Program-made: the position numbers and the translations under genes
Origin: Corynebacterium amycolatum SK46
Lineage (GTDB): Bacteria > Actinomycetota > Actinomycetes > Mycobacteriales > Mycobacteriaceae
Reading direction: 5' to 3'
Assembly: GCF_000173655.1 (NCBI RefSeq)
Contig: NZ_ABZU01000011.1
Location: 35,073 to 99,072 of the forward strand
Length of the DNA stretch: 64,000 nt
Shown here: piece by piece, positions 36,948 through 46,897 of the stretch
Layout: each line of letters opens with the position of its first letter
Numbering within the stretch: the first letter of the stretch is position 1
Notes under the pieces: model-generated
Seen by the model: the letters and a program-made list of their open reading frames with translations, nothing else
Told to the model about the DNA's origin: nothing
Databases searched by the model: none

Positions 36948-39900
36948 GTGTCCAGCCTTCTGCCTGCCTACGCTGCCGAGCATGTACTCGATGGGTTGAG
37001 CGAATATTTGACCACGAGTTTTTCGCTCGCCGAACGAAACACTGCTGAAAATCTAGAGCGCTTCCTCAAAGACCCAGTCAATGGAATGTTCCACGGGCCC
37101 TACATCCGCACGCGTCTACCCTATGCACCGGCAACGCGATGGGAAGGCCTGCTGGAGTGGCTACCGGAGTGGTTTGTTCCGTACCGCCACCAAGCTGAAG
37201 CATTTAGAAGGTTGTCGTCGTTAAGCGATGGCAAAGAGCGTCGCCCCGAACCAACTCTGGTGGTCACAGGTACTGGCTCAGGTAAGACCGAGTCATTCCT
37301 GTACCCGATTCTGGATCATTGCCGACGGGAACGACTACGCGGTCGTTCAGGCGGTGTAAAGGCGCTCATCCTCTACCCTATGAACGCGCTGGCTAATGAC
37401 CAGGCGGCACGACTGGCCTCGCTGATTTCTACAGAGCCTGAGTTAGCTGGGATTCGAGCAGGTATTTACACCGGTGAGAATCAGGGCGACCAGATGTCGG
37501 CCAGCGAAACTGGGCTAATTACTGACCGCGAGACAATGCGGCAATCGCCACCAGATATCCTGCTGACCAACTATAAAATGCTGGATCAGCTATTGCTTCG
37601 TGATGCAGATGCCGAAATCTGGCAGAGGTCTGCCACCACACTTCAGTACGTGGCGCTCGATGAGTTCCACACCTATGACGGCGCTCAGGGTACAGACGTT
37701 GCACTCTTGCTGCGCCGGATGGGATTGCGTCTAAAGAAACATCAGCCCGAAGGTTTTCTCAATGAGGCTGAATCGGCACGACCGCTAGGCAAGATTACGC
37801 CCGTGGCAACCTCTGCCACGCTGGGTAGTGGAGAGAAAGCCACCGAGGAAATCCTCCATTTTGCCCACACCATTTTTGGTGAAAAGCTTTCTCCGGATGC
37901 CATTGTTCGTGAAACCACACTGGATATTCCAAGCTGGCAAAATACAATCGCAGACTTTACTGGTGTGGCCTCCACATCTACATCGATGCCTTCTCGCGAT
38001 GTTGTGGTGGCCATCAATGATGAAATTGCTCATCAATCCGCCGAAGGCACCGCTGAGCATGATGCGATTGTGCATCGCGTGTTCTGCGAGCGGGTATTTG
38101 GATGCAATGAAGATGTCGATGTGGCGGTCGCGGCAGCGTCGACAAGCGAGCTCGTAGTCAAAATTCTGGAAAACACCTCCACTCCAATTCAGCTAGGAAG
38201 CGCTGATTCTTCCGATGGAACTTTGGTCGAAGCTGTTTTCGATGCCGAAGTGCAGCGTCTACCCGACAATGGTGCTGCCGAGTTTCTTTCCCATGCTTTA
38301 ACTGAGATTGCGTACTTGCGTGCGAAGTTTGGTGGGCTTCACGGATGGAACGGTAAGAAATTTCCTGGTGTAGAAACACATCTCTGGGTAAGAGAAGTCT
38401 CCCGCGTGGATCGGCGTGTGGGCCTGGGAGCAACCGACAGTCTGAACGATGATGACGCGATGTTCCGCTGGTCGGATAACGGCACCGAAAATTCCTACAA
38501 CGAGAGCTACTGGCTCCCCGCATGCTACTGCCGCAACTGCGGTCGCTCGGGCTGGATGACTGCCCTGGCCGCTGGCGAAGAATCAATTGAAACCAGCGGC
38601 AAAAAAATTCGTCAACAGTCGATTTACAATGGTTTCCTCATGCGTCCCCTGCTAGATGCCACGAGCGAAATTACGTCCGGGCACTACAGGACAGAAGATG
38701 AATCGGCGGGAATTTTTTGGCTCAATGTCCGCGAAGAGCAACTCTCAACTTCGGAACCAAGTGAAGAGGAAAAAGAACAGGGCGGTATCGTTCCTGTACT
38801 CACTTATTCAGGCGAGAATACAGAGGATTTAGCCAAGAAACAGTCATGCCCGTCCTGCGGAGAAACCAATTCCATTCGCTACCTCGGCTCATCAGTCGCA
38901 ACCTTACTTTCGGTAGCAATTTCGAACCTGTTCGGCATGGGCGACCTGGATGATAGTGAGAAGAAATCTCTTGTCTTTGTCGACTCTGTCCAGGATGCCG
39001 CACACCGAGCTGGTTTTGTGCAATCCCGAGCTCGCACCTTTGCAATTCGAACCCGCACGCGACAAATGGTTGGCGATACCCCAATTCGGCTCAGCGAACT
39101 GCCGAGTAAGTTGATTGACTCGACGGATCAGGATTCCTCCCCGAGCCGCGCCAAATTTGAGCTGTTGCCACCTTGGGTCGCCGAGAATCAACGCTTCCGC
39201 GGATTCTGGGACCCCCTTGCCGGTAAAAAGGATCGAGAGCGCGCTACCGAGCTATTGCGCGATGTTCTCGAACTCGACTTGGCATTGGAATTTGGTGATC
39301 GCTCTGATCTGTCTCGATCTCTTGTATCAACCGGCGCTCTGAGTGTCGGCGTCGACGTATCGGATGCAGAGCTCGATGAGGTCATCGGCGAACTGGGAAT
39401 GCTCCGCGAAGATAGTCCTGCATCGCAAGCGGAATCTCTCGGAGCACGGGACGTTGCTTGGGCTCGAGGCATATTGGAATACATGCGTCAAGCAGGTGGC
39501 ATCGAGACTAACCTGCTTCGGAGTTACTTGAAGCATGACGGCAATGCATATCTTCTGAACCGTCGTGAAGCATCGGCTCGAGGAATCCCTAAGTTCCCCC
39601 GTGGTGGCGCTCCTTCTTTCCCGCGCGTCGGTAAACCCCTTCCAACTGAGAAAACAGACTATTCGTTCAACCCACTTTCCAGTGCACGCGGCGCGTATGC
39701 GCGGTGGACCGCTTCAATGCTGAAGATTTCAACCAGCGATGCAGCACACCTAGTAACTTCGCTGTTCAAGACTTTGGCTGACCGGGCAATTGTCAATGCT
39801 GTGACCACCGATAGCGGTGGAACAATTTATACGCTATCGCCATCCCGTATCGTGATCTGCCCCGAAGAAAGGAGCGAGATTCTCGAGTGCTCAGTGTGCC

Positions 39901-42900
39901 AGCGTCGTCTTGCGGTCGATTCCCACGGACGTGAACTGCTCGATGGCTCACCGTGTATTTCCCTGGGATGTGAAGGGACTTTCGGTATCACCGAAAATCA
40001 CGATAATTACTACCGTCGGCTCTACCACTCCCGAAACTCACGAACCGTGGTGGCCAAGGAACACACTGGTCTTCTCGACTCTGATGAACGAGTCGAGCTG
40101 GAAAAAGAATTCAAAAAACCGGTCGATAAGCAAAACGCAGATGCACCGAATATCCTCGTCGCTACCCCAACGCTAGAAATGGGTATCGACATCGGTGACC
40201 TATCTACGGTGATGCTGGCCTCTTTGCCAGACACGGTCGCGTCGTACGTACAGCGAGTTGGCCGCGCCGGGCGTCTCACCGGTAATTCCCTGGTGTTGGC
40301 CATGGTAGTCGGCCGCCAGAAAGCACTTGCTCGGCTGACGAACCCGACCGAAACTATCGGCGGCGAAGTCCAACCGCCGGCAGCGTTTCTTTCCGCACGC
40401 GAAATTCTTCATCGCCAATTTGCAGGCTATTTGATTGATTCGATTGACTTCACTCAAACCGAAGTGAAACCTCGCTATGCGAATTCAGTATTCGGTATCG
40501 GCGGCAAGAACCTGGTTTCTGAGCTGGTCCAGCGGCTCGAGGCAGGAGTTGAGAGCCTAGTTGACGAATTTGCGTCCACGATTGAGGGACTAACCCGCCC
40601 GAGCGTTCTCGATGAACTTCGCGAATGGGTACGGGAAGGCTTCGCCGAGCAGCTGCGCAGGGCTGAAAAGGACTGGCGCGCGGCACGTCAGGTACTTATC
40701 GGCCGCCGTAAAGTCCTCGAAGAGTTGCTTGACCAGCTTGAGAGAGAAGCTGAAACAGCTATTGCTGATGATGAAATCAGGTTGAAGCTGCGAAAAACAC
40801 GCGCCGCTTACAGGTTCACTCGCGCTCAACTGCAGGACTCTTTTGACTCCGAGCATTGGGTCTCCGCGCTAGAGCGATTTGGTATCTTGCCAAACTTCAC
40901 CTTGCTTGATGACTCTGTGGAATTCTCAGTCTCAATTTCTAGGACGGACGCAACGACGGGTGAATTTCAAACAGAGGCACGCGAATACTCGCGTGGTATT
41001 TCCTCTGCCCTGTTCGAGCTTGCGCCCGGCGCGACGTTCTATGCCCAAGGCATTGCAGCCACTGTGGATTCAGTAGATCTTGGGCCACAGAATTCAGCCT
41101 TAGAAAAGTGGCGAATCTGCCCGTCTTGCTCCTATTCAGCGATTTATCCAGGTGCAGGAGAGGTACCGAATAAGGGGCCATGCCCACAGTGCGGTGAAGC
41201 TAAATTCGGCGATATTTCGCAAGTTAAGAGTGTCGTCGAGATGCGGAAAGTTTCCGCATCAGTGGACTACTCGCGTTCGGCTATTACGGACCGTTTCGAT
41301 GATCGCCGCCCAACACGATTTGAGCGAGCCCTATCGATGGTGATTCCAGATGGAGGGTTGGGCGAAAGCTGGTACCTGGCTGACACGGGCTTCGGTATTC
41401 AGTATCTCCCCACAGTGGAATTGCGCTGGCTGAATCTAGGTAAACCTGCTGGCGGCGCCCGTCAATACCTTGCCGGCACTGAAGTTGAAGCACCAATGTT
41501 CCGAGTATGTCGCGAGTGCGGACACGTCGATTCTGAAGCAGGCGCTAACCGCTGGCAGGATCACAAACCCTGGTGTTCTCTGCGACACGCTCGTGACGAA
41601 GACACTATCGAGTTCGCTCTAGGCCGTCGTTTACAAACACAGGGTGTTCTCATGCACCTTCCCACCTCTGTATCGACGACAGACACTAGCGCTATCCCGT
41701 CGCTAATTGCCGCGCTGAAGATGGGGTTCAAGGAATATCTGGGTGGCAATCCCAATCATCTCGATGTCACTTCAGTATTCACTGCATCAAACGGCAGCGT
41801 CCACCAGATGCTGCTGCTCCACGACTCTATTCCTGGCGGAACAGGTTATCTTTCGCAATTCACCGATTCCGCTGATATTCATCGCCTACTGATTAAGGCT
41901 TATAACAAACTCCGCAACTGTGAGTGCGGCAAGACCTCGCTAAAGGCCTGCCCTCATTACTTGTTACCTTTCACACCAGCTCGTGATGTGGATGTCGTCT
42001 CACGGGAATCTGCCCTGGCGACCCTGATCAAAATTCTTCTCGACGACGCGCACCCAGAAGATTCTGATGCACACATTCCAGAGGACTCCTGGCACGGCCG
42101 TATCACCAATGAGAAGCCAGCTCAGTCTGAAAGGTCTGAGCTGGAAGCGATGTTCCTCGAGCAACTGCGTGCCGACTTGAAATCTGCAGGTGCAGTGGTC
42201 AACGAGTCGACTCGCGGACTTAATGCTCTATGGACCATTAAGTTCCCCAACTCCAAGATGACATGGAAGATGGAAGAGCAGAAGAAGCTCCCCGGTAACT
42301 TGGGTTCCATCACAATACCGGATTTTTACTTTGATGTAGATGGTGCAGATCTCGACCGGATTGCTGTTTACGTCGACGGTGTGCAATTCCATGCGAGTAC
42401 CACTCACAATCGTGTGGCAGACGATATTGCTCGTCGTAACGCGCTCTACGCTGACGGTATCGTGCCGTGGTCTTTGACCATGAAGGACCTGGAAGCTCGC
42501 CAAAACACAGTGAAAGGGAATATCCCTAACGCCCCTTCATGGTTCGTTAATAGTTTCCGTCAACCGCTCAACGGGAAGCTAAACCTCGAAGACAGCTTGC
42601 ACGCCTTACTACTGGCAGACCCAATGACGCAGCTTTTGGCCATACTCGAGAACCCGAGAAAGCCCTGGGACATCCTTTCTAAAGCTGCTGGTTTGCACAC
42701 GTTGGCGAAGGCATCGACGGCCCCAGGCGCATTTGGGCCACTGATTGAGTGCGGCGTTAAGGGGTCACAGTTCTTCCTCGATTTCCGTGTTGAGGATGGC
42801 ACTCCAAATACAGAAATCTGGAATTGGTTCCTGAACTTGGCTAATTTGCTCTACCTCAATGCTTATGCGGCTGGCCGCAATGTCATTAGCGTGGAAAATG

Positions 42901-43301
42901 TCTCTCCAAGTGCCACGCCCGCAACACCGACTGCGCCTGGCATGACTGACACATTGTCCGAGACTTTCGGGGCTGCCGAAGTGACAGACCATGACGAATC
43001 TGTGGTGGAAACATTAACAGCGACCGGCATGTGGGCAGAGGCTATCGATGAGTATCGAGGCGATGAGTCCGAGGTCGTCGCAGCACTGCAACTTATGGTG
43101 GCCTCACATGTCATCGAGCCTTCAGACATCGGTGGAGAGATTAACGGCATTCCCACTGCGGTAAGTTGGCCAGATAAGCATGTAGCCCTGGTTTTCCCTG
43201 GCGATGCAAAGTCCTTTGCCGCTGCTGTGGCGGATGGTTGGACAATCATCGACTCCGATGGATTCACAACATCTGCTATTCCTGATTCTCTTCTCTCGTA
43301 G
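36948..43301 (+). CDS. Giant DEAD helicase with DUF1998 and putative C-terminal nuclease fold
   Basis: 2117 aa, GTG start 6 nt after the methyltransferase. Helicase half: YRHQAEAFRRL, VTGTGSGKTESFLYPILD, ALILYPMNALANDQAARL, DEFH in VALDEFHTYDGAQGTD, PVATSATLG, and ATPTLEMGIDIGD with SYVQRVGRAGR. Then Cys-rich zinc ribbons (CPSCSYSAIYPG, CPQCGEAKFGD, CRECGHVDS) and the DUF1998 signature LLLHDSIPGGTGYLSQF with CECGKTSLKACPHYLLPF. Near residues 1785-1840, SITIPDFYFDV, AVYVDGVQFHAS and ARRNALYADGI resemble a DUF559/Vsr nuclease fold. It corresponds to a DrmA-DrmB fusion or to DruE of Druantia. The function in defence is inferred. Confidence 0.82.
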   Translation: MSSLLPAYAAEHVLDGLSEYLTTSFSLAERNTAENLERFLKDPVNGMFHGPYIRTRLPYAPATRWEGLLEWLPEWFVPYRHQAEAFRRLSSLSDGKERRPEPTLVVTGTGSGKTESFLYPILDHCRRERLRGRSGGVKALILYPMNALANDQAARLASLISTEPELAGIRAGIYTGENQGDQMSASETGLITDRETMRQSPPDILLTNYKMLDQLLLRDADAEIWQRSATTLQYVALDEFHTYDGAQGTDVALLLRRMGLRLKKHQPEGFLNEAESARPLGKITPVATSATLGSGEKATEEILHFAHTIFGEKLSPDAIVRETTLDIPSWQNTIADFTGVASTSTSMPSRDVVVAINDEIAHQSAEGTAEHDAIVHRVFCERVFGCNEDVDVAVAAASTSELVVKILENTSTPIQLGSADSSDGTLVEAVFDAEVQRLPDNGAAEFLSHALTEIAYLRAKFGGLHGWNGKKFPGVETHLWVREVSRVDRRVGLGATDSLNDDDAMFRWSDNGTENSYNESYWLPACYCRNCGRSGWMTALAAGEESIETSGKKIRQQSIYNGFLMRPLLDATSEITSGHYRTEDESAGIFWLNVREEQLSTSEPSEEEKEQGGIVPVLTYSGENTEDLAKKQSCPSCGETNSIRYLGSSVATLLSVAISNLFGMGDLDDSEKKSLVFVDSVQDAAHRAGFVQSRARTFAIRTRTRQMVGDTPIRLSELPSKLIDSTDQDSSPSRAKFELLPPWVAENQRFRGFWDPLAGKKDRERATELLRDVLELDLALEFGDRSDLSRSLVSTGALSVGVDVSDAELDEVIGELGMLREDSPASQAESLGARDVAWARGILEYMRQAGGIETNLLRSYLKHDGNAYLLNRREASARGIPKFPRGGAPSFPRVGKPLPTEKTDYSFNPLSSARGAYARWTASMLKISTSDAAHLVTSLFKTLADRAIVNAVTTDSGGTIYTLSPSRIVICPEERSEILECSVCQRRLAVDSHGRELLDGSPCISLGCEGTFGITENHDNYYRRLYHSRNSRTVVAKEHTGLLDSDERVELEKEFKKPVDKQNADAPNILVATPTLEMGIDIGDLSTVMLASLPDTVASYVQRVGRAGRLTGNSLVLAMVVGRQKALARLTNPTETIGGEVQPPAAFLSAREILHRQFAGYLIDSIDFTQTEVKPRYANSVFGIGGKNLVSELVQRLEAGVESLVDEFASTIEGLTRPSVLDELREWVREGFAEQLRRAEKDWRAARQVLIGRRKVLEELLDQLEREAETAIADDEIRLKLRKTRAAYRFTRAQLQDSFDSEHWVSALERFGILPNFTLLDDSVEFSVSISRTDATTGEFQTEAREYSRGISSALFELAPGATFYAQGIAATVDSVDLGPQNSALEKWRICPSCSYSAIYPGAGEVPNKGPCPQCGEAKFGDISQVKSVVEMRKVSASVDYSRSAITDRFDDRRPTRFERALSMVIPDGGLGESWYLADTGFGIQYLPTVELRWLNLGKPAGGARQYLAGTEVEAPMFRVCRECGHVDSEAGANRWQDHKPWCSLRHARDEDTIEFALGRRLQTQGVLMHLPTSVSTTDTSAIPSLIAALKMGFKEYLGGNPNHLDVTSVFTASNGSVHQMLLLHDSIPGGTGYLSQFTDSADIHRLLIKAYNKLRNCECGKTSLKACPHYLLPFTPARDVDVVSRESALATLIKILLDDAHPEDSDAHIPEDSWHGRITNEKPAQSERSELEAMFLEQLRADLKSAGAVVNESTRGLNALWTIKFPNSKMTWKMEEQKKLPGNLGSITIPDFYFDVDGADLDRIAVYVDGVQFHASTTHNRVADDIARRNALYADGIVPWSLTMKDLEARQNTVKGNIPNAPSWFVNSFRQPLNGKLNLEDSLHALLLADPMTQLLAILENPRKPWDILSKAAGLHTLAKASTAPGAFGPLIECGVKGSQFFLDFRVEDGTPNTEIWNWFLNLANLLYLNAYAAGRNVISVENVSPSATPATPTAPGMTDTLSETFGAAEVTDHDESVVETLTATGMWAEAIDEYRGDESEVVAALQLMVASHVIEPSDIGGEINGIPTAVSWPDKHVALVFPGDAKSFAAAVADGWTIIDSDGFTTSAIPDSLLS

Positions 43302-43324
43302 CTAGTACAGAAAGGTCTAAATAA

Positions 43325-45670
43325 ATGTCCGCCAACGTTTTCTTTGCAAGCGATTTCAAGTCCATTAAGGGCTTCGAAAAGCAAACGATGCAGTTCATTG
43401 AGAAGCTGCGGGAGAATCCGTCAAACCCTTCTCTAAAAGTGAAGCCACTGAAGAATGCCGTAGATCCTCGTGTGCGGACGGCGAGAGTCACAGACCAGTA
43501 CAGAGCTGTGCTGATTGAGCTCGAAGGATCCAAACAGCGTCATTTTCTTCTGATGAAGATTGACAACCACGATGAGGCCAACGCTTATGCGGCCAGACTT
43601 CGTATTCGCAGTAATCCTGTCAATGGTGTTCTTGATTTTGTCGTCGAAGAAACCGAAGACAATGAAGCCGATGTCGCGGCCGAAATCGAATCACGTGCTC
43701 AGCAGCTAGCAGCAGAAAAGCTGGCGAAACTCCAGGCAGAACAGGAGGCTGCAGCCGCCCACGATGAATCTGAAAGCACGGAGGACAGTGAGGCGGAGGC
43801 ACCTGCGTCGCGAACGGAGACGCAACAGGGTGAGACAACGACCGTCGTTATGCCAGCCGTTCCCCCACGTAAGACACTGATGGACGCGGGGATTGACCAA
43901 GAAGCGTTGGAAACTCAGCTTGGAATCTCCAAGGTTTCCATCGGTGCGACGTGGCGGGCCGAATCTGAGGATGACCTCGAATCTCTGCTGGCTAAGAGCC
44001 CAGATTGGGAGAAGGATGCCATCGTCGGCCTGATTGCGGGACTGACCATTGATGAGGTCAAGGAAGACCTCGGTCTGGCCCCCGCTTCTCCCACCGACGA
44101 AGCCGAGCTTGGCGGTGACGAGATTGTCACTCAGCTCAAGGAAAAGGGACTTGTGTTTGAAGCTTCCGAAGAGGAGCTTCAGGAGATTTGGGAGAAGGGC
44201 TCCTTCCAAGAGTGGCGAGTATTCCTGCACCACTCCCAGCGCAAGGCCGCCTTTGGCGATCACAAGGGTTCCGCTCGCGTCGTAGGTGGCGCGGGTACTG
44301 GCAAGACGGTTGTGCTTGTTCACCGCGCGAAGTACCTGGCGGAGAAGTACCCCGGTTCTAGCATTCTGCTGACTACCTTTACGCGAGGTCTCGCAAACCA
44401 GTTGAAGACCCTGATGAGCACACTCGATCCGTCCTTCCCGGAAGCTTCCTCCCACGGCGCTCCGGGTCTGTGGATCTCTGGCATCGATGCACTTGTCCGC
44501 CGGGTATTGGACAACGCCCAGACCTCAGAACTTGAAGCAGCTATGGAATCCGCTTTGGGAATCCACGGTTCTTTCGTCCCCCGGCCCTTGGGCGATTATC
44601 AAGAGGATCAGATGTGGCAGGAAGCCGCTGAGCTCCACGGCGAAGGCATGCATCCCTCTAAGCTCCAGCCGGAATTCCTCCGCGGCGAGCTCGTCGATGT
44701 CATCCTCACCTCATCCATCAGCACCGAAAAGGAGTACCTGCGCGTTTCCCGTCAGGGGCGCGGTACCTCGCTCAACCGCGCCGAACGCAAGAAGGTGTGG
44801 GCTATCTGCCGCTCATTCCTGCGTTCCTGCGAGCTTGAAGAGCAGCTCCCTTTCCCCGCCCTCGCCGTCGTCGGTGCCGAAGTGCTCGAGCACCGCGGCG
44901 TCCCAATGTTCGAGCATGCGCTTATCGACGAAGCCCAGGACTTCCATGCAGGTCATTGGCGTTTCCTTCGGGCAGCGGTAGCCAAGGGGGCAGATGACAT
45001 CTTCATCGCAGAGGACTCTCACCAGCGAATCTATGGACGCCGCATTATATTGCGAAACTACGGTATTGAAACCCGAGGTGGTGCAACCAAACGACTCCGC
45101 GTCAACTACCGAACCACCGCGCAAAATCTCTCCTACGCAACCTCGATTCTGGAGGGTGCAGAGTGGATTGACTCGGAAGCTGAAAACGATACTCTCGTTG
45201 GCTACCGTTCGCTTGCCAATGGCCCGGCGCCAATCATCGCGCACGCAGCTGACAAGCAGGAAGAGTTCGACATCATCGCAACCACGGTCAAACAGTGGCT
45301 CGACTCTGATTCCCCATCGATGCATGTCGGTATTCTTACCCGAACCAACCGACAGTCTGATGAGCTAAAGACATTCCTCGGTGAGAGGGGTATCTCGGTC
45401 TCCGGAGATCGCTCCGGAGCTGTCACATTGAAGAACGAGGTGTCGGTGATGACCATGCACAATGCGAAGGGGATGGAATTTACCAATGTCATTCTCGCGG
45501 ATGTTTCCTTGGACAATATGCCGAAGATCTTCGGATTCAATGCCCTCGCCGAGTCCGAGCAAAACGATGCACTGCAGCGTGAGCGGGCACTACTCTACGT
45601 AGCGGCCTCGCGTGCTCGTGACCAGCTGGTCATAACGATGGTTGGTGCGCCTTCGGAGCTGTTGCCTTAA
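43325..45670 (+). CDS. RelE-like domain fused to a UvrD/Rep-type helicase
   Basis: 781 aa. Residues 1-95 (FFASDFKSIKGFEKQTMQF, RTARVTDQYRAVLIE, FLLMKIDNHDEANAYA) have the RelE/ParE toxin-fold pattern. Residues 110-310 are an acidic Glu/Ala-rich linker and helical spacer. From about residue 318 comes a superfamily 1 helicase: VVGGAGTGKTVVLVHRA, ALIDEAQDF, IAEDSHQRIYGRR, LRVNYRTTAQN, MTMHNAKGMEF and LYVAASRARDQL. It lies 23 nt after the giant helicase. Whether the RelE-like part still cuts RNA or only binds ribosome or RNA is unknown. Confidence 0.85.
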   Translation: MSANVFFASDFKSIKGFEKQTMQFIEKLRENPSNPSLKVKPLKNAVDPRVRTARVTDQYRAVLIELEGSKQRHFLLMKIDNHDEANAYAARLRIRSNPVNGVLDFVVEETEDNEADVAAEIESRAQQLAAEKLAKLQAEQEAAAAHDESESTEDSEAEAPASRTETQQGETTTVVMPAVPPRKTLMDAGIDQEALETQLGISKVSIGATWRAESEDDLESLLAKSPDWEKDAIVGLIAGLTIDEVKEDLGLAPASPTDEAELGGDEIVTQLKEKGLVFEASEEELQEIWEKGSFQEWRVFLHHSQRKAAFGDHKGSARVVGGAGTGKTVVLVHRAKYLAEKYPGSSILLTTFTRGLANQLKTLMSTLDPSFPEASSHGAPGLWISGIDALVRRVLDNAQTSELEAAMESALGIHGSFVPRPLGDYQEDQMWQEAAELHGEGMHPSKLQPEFLRGELVDVILTSSISTEKEYLRVSRQGRGTSLNRAERKKVWAICRSFLRSCELEEQLPFPALAVVGAEVLEHRGVPMFEHALIDEAQDFHAGHWRFLRAAVAKGADDIFIAEDSHQRIYGRRIILRNYGIETRGGATKRLRVNYRTTAQNLSYATSILEGAEWIDSEAENDTLVGYRSLANGPAPIIAHAADKQEEFDIIATTVKQWLDSDSPSMHVGILTRTNRQSDELKTFLGERGISVSGDRSGAVTLKNEVSVMTMHNAKGMEFTNVILADVSLDNMPKIFGFNALAESEQNDALQRERALLYVAASRARDQLVITMVGAPSELLP

Positions 45671-45695
45671 GGCGCCTTGCAAAGCCGGGAGAGAA

Positions 45696-46232
45696 ATGGA
45701 AATAGAAATCTGGCACACCCTGATTCCTACAATTACCGCTTTTATTGGATCAGTGATGACATTCGGAATGAACTATTTGAAGATCCTTCACGACGACAAA
45801 CAACGAAACGACGACGAAGTGAAGGCACACCAAAGAAAACTATCACAAAATCAAAAGGATGCAGTTAAGACCTTCTTTCAATCCTTGAGAAACCTACAGT
45901 CAGAAATGACGAGCCCCGAACTTAATCAAACGGTGGAAGTATCTCCTAACCACAAAACCCTATGTGAAGAAGGAATACGAGCACGAAACGAATTCCAGCG
46001 AAGACTTTTTGGAATTTGGGAAATAATGGATCTTGATCTTGTCGACCACGACGTACGCAAAGCCAGTTACGAGCTTGGAGAATTCCTCTCTCAACAGTTT
46101 CCAGTAACTAACTTCATGTACGACCCAATACTTGGAAGACAATCAAATGAGAAGGTTAAGTTTGATCAGCTTCTCGAAAACCTTCGTGCAACCGTTGCTA
46201 CTACACAGCCTAACAAAGGATCCAGGATTTGA
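45696..46232 (+). CDS. Small membrane-anchored protein ending the defence operon
   Basis: 178 aa, unknown family. One N-terminal hydrophobic segment (LIPTITAFIGSVMTFGMNYL) is followed by a charged, mostly helical cytoplasmic domain with a Lys/Asp/Gln-rich coiled-coil-like start. ATG 45696 follows GGAGAG, 25 nt past the helicase stop. The topology, a single TM plus soluble domain, is common in small proteins that accompany defence effectors, but there is no direct evidence. The coding sequence is more AT-rich than the genes before it. Confidence 0.7.
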   Translation: MEIEIWHTLIPTITAFIGSVMTFGMNYLKILHDDKQRNDDEVKAHQRKLSQNQKDAVKTFFQSLRNLQSEMTSPELNQTVEVSPNHKTLCEEGIRARNEFQRRLFGIWEIMDLDLVDHDVRKASYELGEFLSQQFPVTNFMYDPILGRQSNEKVKFDQLLENLRATVATTQPNKGSRI

Positions 46233-46238
46233 ATTTGA

Positions 46239-46277
46239 TCAAAGATTTACAAACCACTTATTATCTTTGACCTTTTT
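46239..46277 (+). terminator. Possible terminator of the defence operon
   Basis: TCAAAGAT (46239-46246) and ATCTTTGA (46263-46270) form a perfect 8-bp stem with a 16-nt loop, followed by CCTTTTTC. It begins 6 nt after the last stop codon. The stem is AT-rich, so strength is doubtful. Confidence 0.45.
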
Positions 46278-46897
46278 CAGGTATTCAAGAGACCATAAAA
46301 CCACGATTCATTAATTGGTAAAGCTATTTTCTTTCAGATAAAATTATATCGAAACTTAATCACACATACTAAAAGCAAATATAATTTGAAGTTTAACCAA
46401 ATACTCATTGCTCGCAGGAATAATTAAAACGAGTTAAGTAGTCATTTTACAAAATGATTGCGGTATCGGTCCACAACGGTTCGCCTAAACAGCGGTTAAG
46501 CTCTTTGCGATACATACCGTCCTACCTCCATTAGAATCAACATCTTCAACCAACGGGATTTGCGTTTTCTGACCAAATCGCATACCCCCACTCGAATTCA
46601 AACACGGAGCAACGCGAGACAATCTGCAATGCCAAAGCACAGTTTTCGCTGCTCCGTTACTTTGAGAACATCCCCGATAATGGGGATAGCCGCTGGTCCC
46701 GGTATGGCTCAATCGTCACGTAGTTTCAATAATCCGAGGTGGTACCGCCCGACACCAAGAAATTCGATGACAGCTAATAGGAACACGACCGGAACCTATA
46801 TCCAGGCCTCAGTGTAGACGTGGGTGTGCTTCCCGAATGTCATGACGCCAGCAACTCGAACAACGACATACCCAACTCCTTTTTCTAGAAGCTCAAC
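46278..46897. other. AT-rich gene-free stretch before the decayed IS110 gene
   Basis: About 620 bp with no supported gene; short open frames lack ribosome sites and family features. The part nearest 46898 would correspond to the non-coding left end of an IS110 element, where a bridge RNA is normally encoded, but no defined fold could be recognised by eye. Confidence 0.5.

Noticed and set aside
46485..46817. Short open frames on both strands before the IS110 remnant
   Set aside because: No family features, no ribosome site, atypical composition.
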